A stretch of 64,000 nucleotides of DNA from Mucilaginibacter kameinonensis (GCF_003675385.1 NZ_RCWZ01000004.1:372001-436000), one strand, 5' to 3'. Shown: positions 26,448-36,574, numbered from the stretch's first letter. Notes: generated from the letters alone by a model not told the origin. A program made the numbers and translations.

Positions 26448-28847
26448 TTAACGCTTGCCCTGAATAACTAACCGGGCCGGTTGTAATCCATCTGCCGTAG
26501 CGACTATAGTAATTTCGCCCGCAACTGATTTAGATTGAATAATTGCCAGCCCCAAGCCATTAAACAAATGGTGCTGATCAGACACAAACGGATCCAGATC
26601 TGTTTGTGAACCATTATCCAAACCCTTCAAAATCCCTTGCCCCGTTACTTTAAACTTTACCAGTTGATTAGCATCGGGCACGGGCACATTGTTTTTATCC
26701 AAAACAGACACGGTAATATATGACAGATCTTTGCCATCGGCATTAATCTTATCCCGATCTGCTTTTAACTGTATTTTATAAGGCTCGCCTGCTGTAACCA
26801 CCTGCGTGGTCATGACTACTTTACCGTTACGACGGGACACCGCTTTTAACACTCCCGGTTCATATTTAACACTCCACATGACATGCAGGTCATCGCCGTT
26901 CTTTTTCTTAACCGCTATCGATTTACCGTTTAAAAAAGCTTCCACTTCATCGGCATTATTGTAATAGGCCCAAACATCAATTATCTGTCCAGGCTTCCAG
27001 TTCCAGTGCGGTAACAGGTGTAAAACAGGCTTGGTTGTCCACTCGCTTTGGTACATGTAATAAACATCTTTGGGGAAGCCGGCAAGATCAACAATGCCAA
27101 AATATGAACTGCGGGCAGGCCACAGGTATGGGGTTGGTTCGCCGATATAATCGAAGCCTGTCCACACAAAAAGGCCTGAAAGGAAATCATGTTTTTTGAT
27201 GATCTTCCAGGTTTCCTCGTGCGTTGAACCCCAATAGGCCGAAACATTATCGTAAGATGATACCGTAAAATCGGCATTACCATCTTTTAAAGGAGTTTTA
27301 CCATCTTTTGGCCAGCGCCTGACACTATCCGAGGGCATATCATAATGTCCCCTTGTTGCCAGGGCCGACATATTTTCGGTGCCGATAAACTTCTGACCGG
27401 GATAGTTTTTTTGAAAATCGGCATATACTTCCTGGTGGTAATTTAAGCCAACCAGATCAAGCGCGCCCGACTGATAAATAAAATTCTTTTTAGGGTCGGC
27501 ATCACTCAAGGCCGATGTAACCGGCCTGGTATTATCCAACTGCTTTACAATTTTAACCAGCTCGCGGCCTATGCTCACGCCGGTACTATCAAACTGCTCC
27601 CTGATCTCGTTTCCAATACTCCAGGCAAAAACGGACGGGTGGTTACGGTCGCGTAAAACCTGGTCTTGCAAGTCTTTCACATGCCATTCATCCCAATCTT
27701 CGTGATAGTCGTGTTTGCTCTTTTTCTTCTTCCACATATCAAAGGCTTCATCCATCACCAGCAAACCCATTTTATCGCACAGATCAAGTAACTCCGGGGC
27801 TGGCGGATTGTGTGAGGTACGGATGGCGTTGCAACCCATTTCTTTTAAGATCTGCAATTGCCGCTCTATAGCACGTGTATTAACAGCCGTGCCCAAAGCC
27901 CCCTGATCATGATGCAGACAAACACCAAGAATCTTCATTGGCTCACCATTTAGACTGAAACCTTTATCCGCGTCGAAATTAAAATACCTGATGCCTGTAG
28001 TTGTAACATAATCATCAACCACTTTGCCCCCCGCCATCAACTGCAGCTTTACTTTATACAGGTAAGGATGCTTTACCGACCATAGTTGAGGATTGCTTAG
28101 CCGGATACTTTGCTGAATTACAGTGTCGGTTATCGGAGTTATGACAGATCCAACAACCTTACGCTTATCATCCAAAACAACGGCTTTAAGCTTATACTTT
28201 GAGTTGATGGAACCCGGCAAAACTGTACTAATAGTGATCTCTGCCTTTTGATGATCAACCTGCGGTGTAGTGATAAATGATGACCATTGCGGCAGATGAA
28301 TTTTATTGACGGTCGTCAGCCAAACATTACGGTAAATACCAGAACCGGTATACCAGCGCGAATTAGGCTGATCGCTGTTATCCACCCTCACAGCTACAAC
28401 ATTTTGTTGTGTGCCGAATTGGAGGTAAGGCGTTAAATTATACATGAACGAGATATAGCCGTTAGGCCGTTTGCCTAAATAATGGCCATTGATCCAAACC
28501 TCGCTGTTATGAAAAACACCGTCAAAATCAATCAAAATAATTTTAGCTTTTGATGATGCGGGGATAGAAAAACTTTTACGGTACCAGCCAATGCCGGCTG
28601 GCAATCCACCTTCGGCCTGTGTGGAGGGGTTTTTACTGTCGAATTTCCCTTCGATGCCCCAATCATGCGGAAGGTCGAGTTTCCGCCAATGACTATCATC
28701 ATATTTTATCGCGTTAGCTGTTGGATCATCGCCTAAAAAAAACTTCCACCCGGCATTAAAGCTCGTTGTTTGGCGTACGTTTTGGGCAGATACAAAACCG
28801 GCCGTGAAAAGCACCAAACACAGCGTATATAGATAACGTAGCCTCAT
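26448..28847 (-). CDS. GH2 family glycosidase (GalB-like architecture)
   Basis: A 799-residue secreted GH2 enzyme removing a beta-linked galactose or uronic acid. Signal peptide about 1-21 (GFVSAQ). Sugar-binding domain (about 30-185, with GWYRKSF and VWINGHYLGKRPNGY), Ig-like domain (about 190-290), TIM barrel (about 293-580; TSHNPPAPELLDLCD), and C-terminal Ig-like domains with DUF4982 features. The acid/base is E414 in SIGNEIRE and the nucleophile is E491 in IGTENMS. It follows the five-bladed propeller gene with no spacer. If that propeller is GH137, the pair equals a split form of the fused GH137-GH2 enzyme BT0996, whose GH2 part is a beta-glucuronidase; that link is inferred. Confidence 0.88.
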   Translation of the reverse strand: MRLRYLYTLCLVLFTAGFVSAQNVRQTTSFNAGWKFFLGDDPTANAIKYDDSHWRKLDLPHDWGIEGKFDSKNPSTQAEGGLPAGIGWYRKSFSIPASSKAKIILIDFDGVFHNSEVWINGHYLGKRPNGYISFMYNLTPYLQFGTQQNVVAVRVDNSDQPNSRWYTGSGIYRNVWLTTVNKIHLPQWSSFITTPQVDHQKAEITISTVLPGSINSKYKLKAVVLDDKRKVVGSVITPITDTVIQQSIRLSNPQLWSVKHPYLYKVKLQLMAGGKVVDDYVTTTGIRYFNFDADKGFSLNGEPMKILGVCLHHDQGALGTAVNTRAIERQLQILKEMGCNAIRTSHNPPAPELLDLCDKMGLLVMDEAFDMWKKKKSKHDYHEDWDEWHVKDLQDQVLRDRNHPSVFAWSIGNEIREQFDSTGVSIGRELVKIVKQLDNTRPVTSALSDADPKKNFIYQSGALDLVGLNYHQEVYADFQKNYPGQKFIGTENMSALATRGHYDMPSDSVRRWPKDGKTPLKDGNADFTVSSYDNVSAYWGSTHEETWKIIKKHDFLSGLFVWTGFDYIGEPTPYLWPARSSYFGIVDLAGFPKDVYYMYQSEWTTKPVLHLLPHWNWKPGQIIDVWAYYNNADEVEAFLNGKSIAVKKKNGDDLHVMWSVKYEPGVLKAVSRRNGKVVMTTQVVTAGEPYKIQLKADRDKINADGKDLSYITVSVLDKNNVPVPDANQLVKFKVTGQGILKGLDNGSQTDLDPFVSDQHHLFNGLGLAIIQSKSVAGEITIVATADGLQPARLVIQGKR

Positions 28848-29969
28848 TTATTTGGATTTGCTTTTCTTAACAGGCGGCGCTACAAAGTTGAGCCCGCTTT
28901 TACCCTGATCTTTTGATACAGCTACGGCTATACCACGCTGATCGGCTTTGTTTACGGCGCAATAAAAATGATAAACCATGCCCTTATACTTCACCACGCA
29001 CGATTTATGGGCGAACATATTATCGTAAGGCTCGGACGATTGAATGAGCTTCTCCCCTGTCCAGTCTGTCCAGTGCACCAGGTCGTACGAGCAGGCAAAG
29101 CGGTTAAACACGCCAGAGTCACCGGTTTTCCAAAAAGCTCCGAAATAGAACATTACATACACATTTCCTATTTGCTGGATATATGGATCACCCGTGATAC
29201 CGTCGCCATGATTCAATACAGGGTCTTTGCCAAAACGTTTCCAGTGCAGCATATCGTCTGATACGGCCATGCCAATCCGCTCGGCACCACGTTTTTTATT
29301 TACGCTGTCGCCATTGGCATTGTAATACATAATGAAAGGGTGACCTGTCAGCTTCTTTTTATCCCAGATCACGGTTTGTTTGTATTGCGTATGGTTATCC
29401 CACCAACTTACATCTTTATCAATACTCGATAATACCGGATGATCTAAACCTTGCCACTCATGTACCGTACCCGGATCTTTATCGGTAGAAGCTACGCTTA
29501 TAGATAGCAGACCTTTTTCATACCCCCTGCTTTGTCCGCCGAAGTACGACAACCAGTACTTACCATTGTATTGCTGCAATTTATATGAGCCGCCCCATTT
29601 ATAATCCTGCAAACCTACGTAACCCGCCTTTTGGTTATTATCCCATTTAGTGGTATCGTCCGAAAACGACAGGATCCGGCCACAGGTTTTCCAGTGCAGC
29701 AGGTCCTTACTATCAGCCAGCCAGGTTTCATAACCCCTGCCATTGAAAATGATATAACTCATATACCAGCTATCGCCCTGGCGAAAAACCGTGGGGCAAT
29801 CGGCCTTTTGGCTATTATCTTCAGGTGCTATCACCAGGCCATATTTGTAAGGTGTTTTTACCTGTTCATAAATATCCTTCATCACCTTTTCGGGTACATC
29901 CTGGGCGTGTGCCTTCAGCATTAAAAAAACGCAAATGAGGAATGCAGATGATTTGAAAATGTGTTTCAT
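28848..29969 (-). CDS. Secreted five-bladed propeller glycosidase, possibly GH137 beta-L-arabinofuranosidase
   Basis: A 373-residue protein with signal peptide (MLKAHAQ, about 1-22). Repeated blade motifs of the type YE-x2-LA-x-SKDLLHW (about 80-93), YEKGLLSISVASTD (150-163) and AERIGMAVSDDMLHW (229-243) define a five-bladed propeller. A GH43 acid of the EGP or EAP type is not found, which argues against GH43. E151 and E230 are 79 residues apart, close to the spacing of the E159/E240 pair I recall for GH137 of BT0996, a beta-L-arabinofuranosidase of RG-II. Family assignment is therefore a hypothesis. It abuts the GH2 gene and follows GH78 by 14 bases. Confidence 0.6.
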   Translation of the reverse strand: MKHIFKSSAFLICVFLMLKAHAQDVPEKVMKDIYEQVKTPYKYGLVIAPEDNSQKADCPTVFRQGDSWYMSYIIFNGRGYETWLADSKDLLHWKTCGRILSFSDDTTKWDNNQKAGYVGLQDYKWGGSYKLQQYNGKYWLSYFGGQSRGYEKGLLSISVASTDKDPGTVHEWQGLDHPVLSSIDKDVSWWDNHTQYKQTVIWDKKKLTGHPFIMYYNANGDSVNKKRGAERIGMAVSDDMLHWKRFGKDPVLNHGDGITGDPYIQQIGNVYVMFYFGAFWKTGDSGVFNRFACSYDLVHWTDWTGEKLIQSSEPYDNMFAHKSCVVKYKGMVYHFYCAVNKADQRGIAVAVSKDQGKSGLNFVAPPVKKSKSK

Positions 29970-29983
29970 GGTCTGTTTAAATA

Positions 29984-32746
29984 TTATTTGGCGATGAATG
30001 TATAGTTGCCTGAACCTGCCTTGATCTCAGCTTTCCCATCGTGATAACCTATAAATTTAATATCATGGCGAGTTTTAATATTTTGTCCGTCTACCATAAT
30101 AGTTGCGTTATTTTTTACGGGCAAAAAGATGCTTGCAGTTGTATTTGCAGGGATGCTCACCTCCAATTTAAACTGGCCCTGCCCCTTCGCCCAACTGCTT
30201 GAAATATCGCCATAGGGCGATTGATAATTGGCCTTAGCCCAGGTTACATTGCCCACCGTTTCGGGCCTGATCTCGATTTTATTAAACGCGATGGCATCAT
30301 CTGCAGGACGGATTCCTGCCAGGCCGCTGTAAAACCATTCCATCAGGTGCCCCAACATAAAGTGGTTATTAGATACTGAAGGCAGCGCCGCCCATGATTC
30401 TGTCAAAGCGGTAGCCCCATGAGCCAGTTGATAACCATAACCGGGTACATCGGCACGGCTGTTCATATCATATATTACATCCGAAAGCCCCTCGTCATCC
30501 AACACACGCAACAGGTAACGATAACCAATATCACCTGCCGTTAAGGCATTGCCACGCCCACGGATATCTTTTACGATATTGTTCACCACTGCTTTTTTAT
30601 ACTGTTGCTCAACCAAACCGGCATAAACAGACATAGCATTAGCCGCCTGACTGCCGGTGCCGTACTGCTTGGTACCGGCATTAAAAAATGTTTTATTATA
30701 GGCTTGCTTTACTTCAGCAGCCAACTTTTTGTATGATAGGGCATCATCGTTTTTGCCAAGCAGGGTAGCTATTTTGGCGGCTATATCCAGATCGTAATAA
30801 TAAAGCGAGGTTGCGGTAATGCCCTCAGGTGTTAATTGCGAAACACCGGGAGGGTTTGGGCCCAGATCATACCAATCGCCAAGGCCTTGGTACAATAAAT
30901 GATTTTTTGATTTTTTATCGAGATAGGCCAGGTACCGTTTAATCATATCATAATTTTGCGTAAGCACTTCCTTATCGCCATACCATTGGTACACATACCA
31001 TGGCAGGATTACCGCATTACTCCCCCACTCGGGCGAATCACGGAAAGGTTCGTCAAACTTTACATATTCGGGCGAGATCTCGGGAATCAACCCATCCTCG
31101 GTTTGGGAGATGCGCATATCGTTGATACACTTACGCGCTAACCCAACTATATCGTAATTGTAATGCAGGGAACTGCCAACCAGATGCGCTTCTTCCAGCC
31201 AGCCCAATTTTTCGCGGTGAGGACAATCGGTAAATACACTGGCCATATTGCTTTTCATGGCCCAGTCAATCAGTTTAAAAGTTTTGTTAAACAGCTCGTT
31301 TGAGCAGGCGAAACTCCCTACTGTTGCCGCGGAGTTACGGGTATGCAGTCCTTTAATCTCAATAATCACAGGTAGCTTCGAGGTATTGCGCTCATTTACA
31401 GGAACCGCGCCCTGCACCTGCAAATACCTGAAACCATAATAAGTAAACAGTGGATGCCAGGTTTCAACGCCGTTACCCTTCAATACGTAGCTATAATAAT
31501 GCGGACTGCCGGATGCTTTCTGATTGGCGCTACCATCCTCGTTAACCAATTCGGCGGGGATAATGCGTACAGTATCGCCTTTTTTGCCCTGAACGCTGAT
31601 TTGTGGGATGCCTGAAAAGTTTTGACCAAGATCATAGATCCATGCGCCATTAGCGAGCTGCTTTTTACTTTGCGGTTTCAACTCCTGCATAATTTTCAAA
31701 GGCTCGGCCGTTTGCGCATTTAACTCAGGTATGCCATCTACCTTAACCACACTGCGCCATTTGGAATCATCAAAGTTGTTGGTGTCCCATTCCGGTTGTT
31801 CAAGATTGGCGTTATAATCCTCGCCACCGTAAATACTGCTAAAAGTAACCGGCGAAGGGGCTGTTTTCCATGAGCCATCGCTCACTACATTATCTATCCG
31901 GCCATTGTCATATTCTAACATCAAACGGCAAATCATTTTGGGATATCCAAAAGCACCGGTGAGCTTTCGGTAACGCCTGTCGCGCGGGATATAGTAAAAC
32001 CCGTTGCCCAGCGCTACGCCAATGGTATTTTTACCAGAAACAAGCTGATCAGTGATATCAAAAGGCACATACAAGGCCTGTTTATCATACTTTGTCCAAC
32101 CTGGATCAAGGAAATGATCTCCTACTTTTTTACCATTCAGACTCAGCTCAAAATGCCCCAATCCGCATAAATAAAGCGTGGCTTTTTTTAGCTTGCCATC
32201 AACATTAAAGCCCCTACGCATTAAAGGCAAAACATCATTGGCGGCACCCAACTTTTTAGGCCCTTTACCATGAAAAAAAGGTACTATTGCCGATGAATCG
32301 GGCAATTTATCATAAACAATCCACTCGGCATTATGCCAGTCGGCTTTTGTGAGCAGGCCCATTTGCCAGTTGGCTATGTTGCTCCACGCCGATGCTTTGC
32401 CGTGATTATCCCAAACCATTACCTTCCAGTAATAAGTTTTTGCGGCCTGCATAGGCTTGCCATTATAGGAAACCTGTAACGATGCGCTGGATGGAACCTT
32501 ACCCGAATCCCATATATCGGCATTGTTGTTTGCCAGTTTAGCAGCTTCATCGGCAATCAAAACACGGTAAGCGGTTTGCATTGTATTGCGCGCATCGCTT
32601 TGTATTTGCCAGCTTAACTTTGGCTTAAGCGATTCAATACCCAGCGGATCGGTTTTGTACTCGCATTGCAGGTTTAACACTTTCAGACTTTGAGCAAAAG
32701 CGCCGAAGGGCAGTAGCAAAAACAACAGGCAGATACTTTTTTTCAT
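29984..32746 (-). CDS. GH78 alpha-L-rhamnosidase
   Basis: A complete 920-residue secreted rhamnosidase. Signal peptide about 1-19 (FGAFAQ). An N-terminal Fn3-like domain (LSWQIQSDARNTMQTAYRV near 44-62), jelly-roll domains (GHFELSLNGKKVGDHFLDPGW near 197-217), the beta-sandwich before the barrel (WIYDLGQNFSG near 369), and the (alpha/alpha)6 catalytic domain with FTDCPHREKLGWLEEAH near 505-521. A small C-terminal beta-domain ends the protein. It is paralogous to the partial gene at the window start and they share the NTxQxAYxxL core. Rhamnose linkages in RG-II or RG-I are the expected targets. Confidence 0.93.
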   Translation of the reverse strand: MKKSICLLFLLLPFGAFAQSLKVLNLQCEYKTDPLGIESLKPKLSWQIQSDARNTMQTAYRVLIADEAAKLANNNADIWDSGKVPSSASLQVSYNGKPMQAAKTYYWKVMVWDNHGKASAWSNIANWQMGLLTKADWHNAEWIVYDKLPDSSAIVPFFHGKGPKKLGAANDVLPLMRRGFNVDGKLKKATLYLCGLGHFELSLNGKKVGDHFLDPGWTKYDKQALYVPFDITDQLVSGKNTIGVALGNGFYYIPRDRRYRKLTGAFGYPKMICRLMLEYDNGRIDNVVSDGSWKTAPSPVTFSSIYGGEDYNANLEQPEWDTNNFDDSKWRSVVKVDGIPELNAQTAEPLKIMQELKPQSKKQLANGAWIYDLGQNFSGIPQISVQGKKGDTVRIIPAELVNEDGSANQKASGSPHYYSYVLKGNGVETWHPLFTYYGFRYLQVQGAVPVNERNTSKLPVIIEIKGLHTRNSAATVGSFACSNELFNKTFKLIDWAMKSNMASVFTDCPHREKLGWLEEAHLVGSSLHYNYDIVGLARKCINDMRISQTEDGLIPEISPEYVKFDEPFRDSPEWGSNAVILPWYVYQWYGDKEVLTQNYDMIKRYLAYLDKKSKNHLLYQGLGDWYDLGPNPPGVSQLTPEGITATSLYYYDLDIAAKIATLLGKNDDALSYKKLAAEVKQAYNKTFFNAGTKQYGTGSQAANAMSVYAGLVEQQYKKAVVNNIVKDIRGRGNALTAGDIGYRYLLRVLDDEGLSDVIYDMNSRADVPGYGYQLAHGATALTESWAALPSVSNNHFMLGHLMEWFYSGLAGIRPADDAIAFNKIEIRPETVGNVTWAKANYQSPYGDISSSWAKGQGQFKLEVSIPANTTASIFLPVKNNATIMVDGQNIKTRHDIKFIGYHDGKAEIKAGSGNYTFIAK

Positions 32747-32755
32747 GTTAATATT

Positions 32756-35700
32756 TTATTGCATTTCAATACCCGAAACAGCCAAACCATCGGCCTTAAT
32801 ACCTGTGATTATCAGTTTATAATTACCCGCGTTGATACTTGTGCCTGTATTGGTTGCAACCGTGCCCGATTTATTTTTGGCAACCGGTTTAAAACTCAGT
32901 TCTTCCTCCTTCATCACCGTACCATCGGCGGCCAGTAATTGCATTTTTGCCGTAAAAGTTTGATTACTCAGGTTATAATATTTTATGCGTAAGGCATATA
33001 CATCTGCAACTCCCGGTGTTAACGCGAATGCCACACTGCCGCCTGCCACACTGCTAAATTTAATTACTTTCTTTCCGTTCAGGGTGTCGGCTTTTAAGCC
33101 CTCGCCTTTTATTTCAGCCGTCTCCGCCTTATAGCTTACGGTTTTACGAAGATCAGTAGCCGGTTGCAACGAAGTAACAGGCAGTACCACTACGGTGTAC
33201 ATGAACCTGCCTTTATTTTCGCCCAAGGTTACTACATCAGCCTTTTTAAAACGCTTCCTGTAAACAGACAGTTGACGCCGCCCATCGGCATCATTTTTTA
33301 CAAATAAACCGGTATTTTCATAACCGGCAACCCAATCTGTCTTGTCCGATGCTGACTTGTCCATGGCAACATATACGTCAGCATCAGCATTTAAAGTAAA
33401 CGAGCCTGTTTGCCCTTGAATCGAATTTGCTGTACTTATCCAATCGGCACCGTAAAATATGGGGGGCAGATCATTAAAAGTTACCCCGACATCGGTATAT
33501 TGCTTTTGGCCGATATCCATCCAGCTTTTTATTACCCATTTGTTATTGCCCTGTAATTGGCTAATTATTCCTTTGCCCGACTGATTTGGCTTGGCTGCTT
33601 TATTTAAAGTACCTATAGCAATGCCTGATATGATAGCTTCACCGGCCGCAGCGTTTGGAAAAGATATGGTTAGCATCCCGCCGGTAACATGAGCAGTAAT
33701 ATTTTTCTTAAGCGCCTTAGTATAGCCTGCTTCTTTCCAGATATCCAGATTGCGGATCATGGTTTTACCATTTACTGCCACATCAAACAAACGCCAGCCT
33801 GAGCAGTCTATCCCGCCGCCCGTGCCGTACCAGGGTTCAGCAAAATATAGTTCGATGCGATAATCGCCATCCGGCACCGGGAAGTTGAACTTCAACTTAT
33901 CCAAACCATACCTGAAAGTCCGGAACAAAGCCTCATCGGTGGTATTGCTGATTCTGTCAAAAGTGCGCTGCTGACTGGCAAAAAATGCAGGCATACCGGG
34001 GTAATCATCCGTCCATGATTTGGAACCGGGTTGTTGTTTATTATCCTGATGTTTGTCGGCCATCCAGGTATTACCGTAGGTGTCGGTATAATCCGGTTCG
34101 CCGCAATTGAGGCGGTACAAATAGTTGTAACCTGCTTCCGGTTTCAGAATGACGGGATTCCCTTTAAGCAGATGCGGTGCCGATGGCAGGTGGTTCAGCA
34201 TCACCTCATCATGAGCTACCTGCTTACCATTAACATATCCCACAGCATACAGCACATTGTATTTAATATCCACCCCATCCCACTGAAAATGTGTGCCGAC
34301 GCCCTGTCGTTTTCTTCGGCCTAAAGATTCATGATTGACATCATTAAAAAGCTCAACCTCATCGCAGTTGGAATAAACGATTATGCTATCCTTTTTGCCC
34401 GGAGCCAACCAGCGGTTTGGCCAGGTATGCGATGCAATATAAACCATCGGCTCCTTATTCTTTGGGGCATAATTGGCCCGGTACATGTAAAAAGCATCGG
34501 TTGGCTGGCCCCATGGCGTAAACAGGCCTTTATAATTAACAGGGCCAACCCTGTCCAATTCACGCTGACCTTCGCCGCCCTGCGTTCTTCCAGGATTTTC
34601 ATGTGAGTATAACAGCCATTGGAAATGTCCCGCTACCTGATCTTTTACAGACTCGGCCAGGCGGACTTTAGTTTCCATCAGCTGGGTCATGCGGTCTTCA
34701 CTTAGCGGGCCGTTTGCATCAAACGGCCCCTCGGTATGCAAACCAAGGCTTCGCCAGGCGCCATACTCGCCTACTAAGATTTGTTTTTTCAGATCTTCAC
34801 CATAAGTAAGCGGATTACCGCCATAAGTGCCCGTCCAGTTTTGGGGCACATCCCAATCGGTACCCTCGCCGCCGTTACAGGTTGTTATTTTGCGTTGCGA
34901 TGAAGCCGTAGGATCAAACTTGCGGATAATGTCGCTGCATTCCCGGGCAAAATCGGCAGGTAATTTACTTTCGTTTTGTAAGCCCCACAATATTACCGAT
35001 GGATTGTTACGACGCTCTTTTATCCAATCAACCAATAAAGCTTTATAATTGGCCCTGAACTCAGGCGAATCATACCAGATATGCGCCGAATACTGCGGCC
35101 ACCACAAAATGCCCAACTTATCCCAATATTGCTGATAGGCGAGATTATGAGGCTGATGCGCATCCCGGAAAGCATTAAAACCGGCGGCTTTTACCTGCAT
35201 TACCCGGGCTTTGATCTCCTGCGCTTCAAAAGCCTGGCTTTTACCCATCAGGTGTTCATACTCGGCAATGCCATTGATAAACACAGGTTTCCCGTTAAGA
35301 TAAAAACGATTATCGTTATTATTCCTGCCAATGGGCCAGCTGATCCACCGGATACCATAAGGTGTTTGCGTTCTGTCAATCAATTTTCCATCAGCCCAAA
35401 CCTCTGTTGTTACATGATACAGGTAAGGTTTCTCCAGCGACCATAGCTGCACGTTTTTAACATCGGCAAATTGTTGACTTACTGTATTAACTTCACCGGC
35501 TTTTAATGTTTTGTTTGTTTTTGCTTGCGCGATAGTTTTGCCACCGGCATCAACCAGACTGTTTATTACGGTTATTGCAGATGGCTTGCCGTTGTAGTTT
35601 TTAACTTCAGTTTCGAGGTTGAGTGTAGCTGATTTTTCGCGAACAGTGGTATCATTCCAGATATGTACGCCAAAAGGTTCAATCCTGATAGCGTTAGTGA

Positions 35701-36574
35701 CCATCAAATGCACCGGCCTGAAAATCCCCATCGGCTGCGAACCCTCTGAAAAACCCGGATCATCCGAGCAGGCCCCGCAAACCCAGGGCAAATCTTTAAT
35801 AAACGAAGGATGATCGGCCCTAACGCATAGCAGGTTTTGTTTGCCTGCTTTGATAGCATCTGTTACATCAATAGTAAAAGACGTACGTCCGCCGGCGTGG
35901 TATCCAACCTGCTTTCCGTTGAGCCAAATAGTAGCATAAGAACCTACCCCCTCAAACCACAGGAAATACCGCTTATCATTTTGTTTACTTTCAAGCGGGA
36001 ATATTTTGCGGTACCAGGCAGTGCCGTGCCTGTTGCCATGCTTCAGCCGGCGATAGCCTCCGTAAGTGTCCCAGTTATGAGGTACGTTTACCGTTTGCCA
36101 TTGGGTATCGTTAAAACCAGTTTGTTCAAAACCGGCATTAGCTTTTGGATTGGTATCATCGGCGATGCTTTTCCAATTGGTATTTAATAAAACATCTTTA
36201 GGCTGTGCAAAAAGGTAACTATTGGAAAAAAGGAGTAGAAGCAGCAGCGAGGCGATCAATTTTAAAAAAGGAAAACACAGCCCTCCCTCTTTCCCAAGAG
36301 TAATAGCCCATGAATTGACAATTCCCTCCCCTGGGAGGGGCGCGTTAGGATTGCGTGTTGGCAGGGAGGGGTTTATGCGCCTTTCTGACGACAATACATC
36401 TCGCCGAACCCCCTCCCTACACCCTCCCAGGGGAGGGAATCGCACAACCCAACGCGCTTTAAACTCCTCTATAGCCTTATGGGCTACTACTCTCTCAAAA
36501 GGGCAATCACACAGCGCCAAAACACATTGCGCTTTCCCTGCTATCCCGCAGTAATATTTTTGCGCTTCGCCCAT
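32756..36574 (-). CDS. GH2 glycosidase with malectin domain; 5' end invaded by repeat
   Basis: An open frame of 1272 codons. The GH2 core is clear: sugar-binding domain (about 130-300), Ig-like (about 300-410), TIM barrel with acid/base E535 in WGLQNES and nucleophile E603 in LVGEYGAW. It is followed by DUF4982-like and malectin-type domains (RLNCGEPDYTDTYGN) and a C-terminal carbohydrate-binding sandwich. The Sec signal core (LIASLLLLLLFSNSYLFAQ) sits only at about 106-124. Residues 1 to about 100 are encoded by palindromic repeat R1c and have no protein character. No ATG lies between the repeat and the signal core. The native start appears lost; the true start is uncertain, and secretion may be impaired or rely on internal initiation. 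Confidence 0.8.
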   Translation of the reverse strand: MGEAQKYYCGIAGKAQCVLALCDCPFERVVAHKAIEEFKARWVVRFPPLGGCREGVRRDVLSSERRINPSLPTRNPNAPLPGEGIVNSWAITLGKEGGLCFPFLKLIASLLLLLLFSNSYLFAQPKDVLLNTNWKSIADDTNPKANAGFEQTGFNDTQWQTVNVPHNWDTYGGYRRLKHGNRHGTAWYRKIFPLESKQNDKRYFLWFEGVGSYATIWLNGKQVGYHAGGRTSFTIDVTDAIKAGKQNLLCVRADHPSFIKDLPWVCGACSDDPGFSEGSQPMGIFRPVHLMVTNAIRIEPFGVHIWNDTTVREKSATLNLETEVKNYNGKPSAITVINSLVDAGGKTIAQAKTNKTLKAGEVNTVSQQFADVKNVQLWSLEKPYLYHVTTEVWADGKLIDRTQTPYGIRWISWPIGRNNNDNRFYLNGKPVFINGIAEYEHLMGKSQAFEAQEIKARVMQVKAAGFNAFRDAHQPHNLAYQQYWDKLGILWWPQYSAHIWYDSPEFRANYKALLVDWIKERRNNPSVILWGLQNESKLPADFARECSDIIRKFDPTASSQRKITTCNGGEGTDWDVPQNWTGTYGGNPLTYGEDLKKQILVGEYGAWRSLGLHTEGPFDANGPLSEDRMTQLMETKVRLAESVKDQVAGHFQWLLYSHENPGRTQGGEGQRELDRVGPVNYKGLFTPWGQPTDAFYMYRANYAPKNKEPMVYIASHTWPNRWLAPGKKDSIIVYSNCDEVELFNDVNHESLGRRKRQGVGTHFQWDGVDIKYNVLYAVGYVNGKQVAHDEVMLNHLPSAPHLLKGNPVILKPEAGYNYLYRLNCGEPDYTDTYGNTWMADKHQDNKQQPGSKSWTDDYPGMPAFFASQQRTFDRISNTTDEALFRTFRYGLDKLKFNFPVPDGDYRIELYFAEPWYGTGGGIDCSGWRLFDVAVNGKTMIRNLDIWKEAGYTKALKKNITAHVTGGMLTISFPNAAAGEAIISGIAIGTLNKAAKPNQSGKGIISQLQGNNKWVIKSWMDIGQKQYTDVGVTFNDLPPIFYGADWISTANSIQGQTGSFTLNADADVYVAMDKSASDKTDWVAGYENTGLFVKNDADGRRQLSVYRKRFKKADVVTLGENKGRFMYTVVVLPVTSLQPATDLRKTVSYKAETAEIKGEGLKADTLNGKKVIKFSSVAGGSVAFALTPGVADVYALRIKYYNLSNQTFTAKMQLLAADGTVMKEEELSFKPVAKNKSGTVATNTGTSINAGNYKLIITGIKADGLAVSGIEMQ
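36297..36518. repeat. Nested palindromic repeat, R1 copy c, inside the 5' end of a GH2 frame
   Basis: The core (36321-36457) has perfect 19-base outer arms at 36321-36339 and 36422-36440, an inner pair AGGGAGGGG/CCCCTCCCT, and the R1 end motif AATCGCACAACCCAACGCGC. Outside it, AGAGTAATAGCCCAT (36297-36311) pairs with ATGGGCTACTACTCT (36479-36493), 14 of 15. The following CTCTCAAAAGGGCAATCAC...GCGCC (36492-36518) resembles a decayed R1 right end. So one R1 copy seems inserted in an older one. Confidence 0.82.

Noticed and set aside
28848-29969. Plain GH43 call for the propeller
   Set aside because: No EGP/EAP-type acid and no matching base-Asp context were found; the Glu pattern in the blades fits another five-bladed family better.
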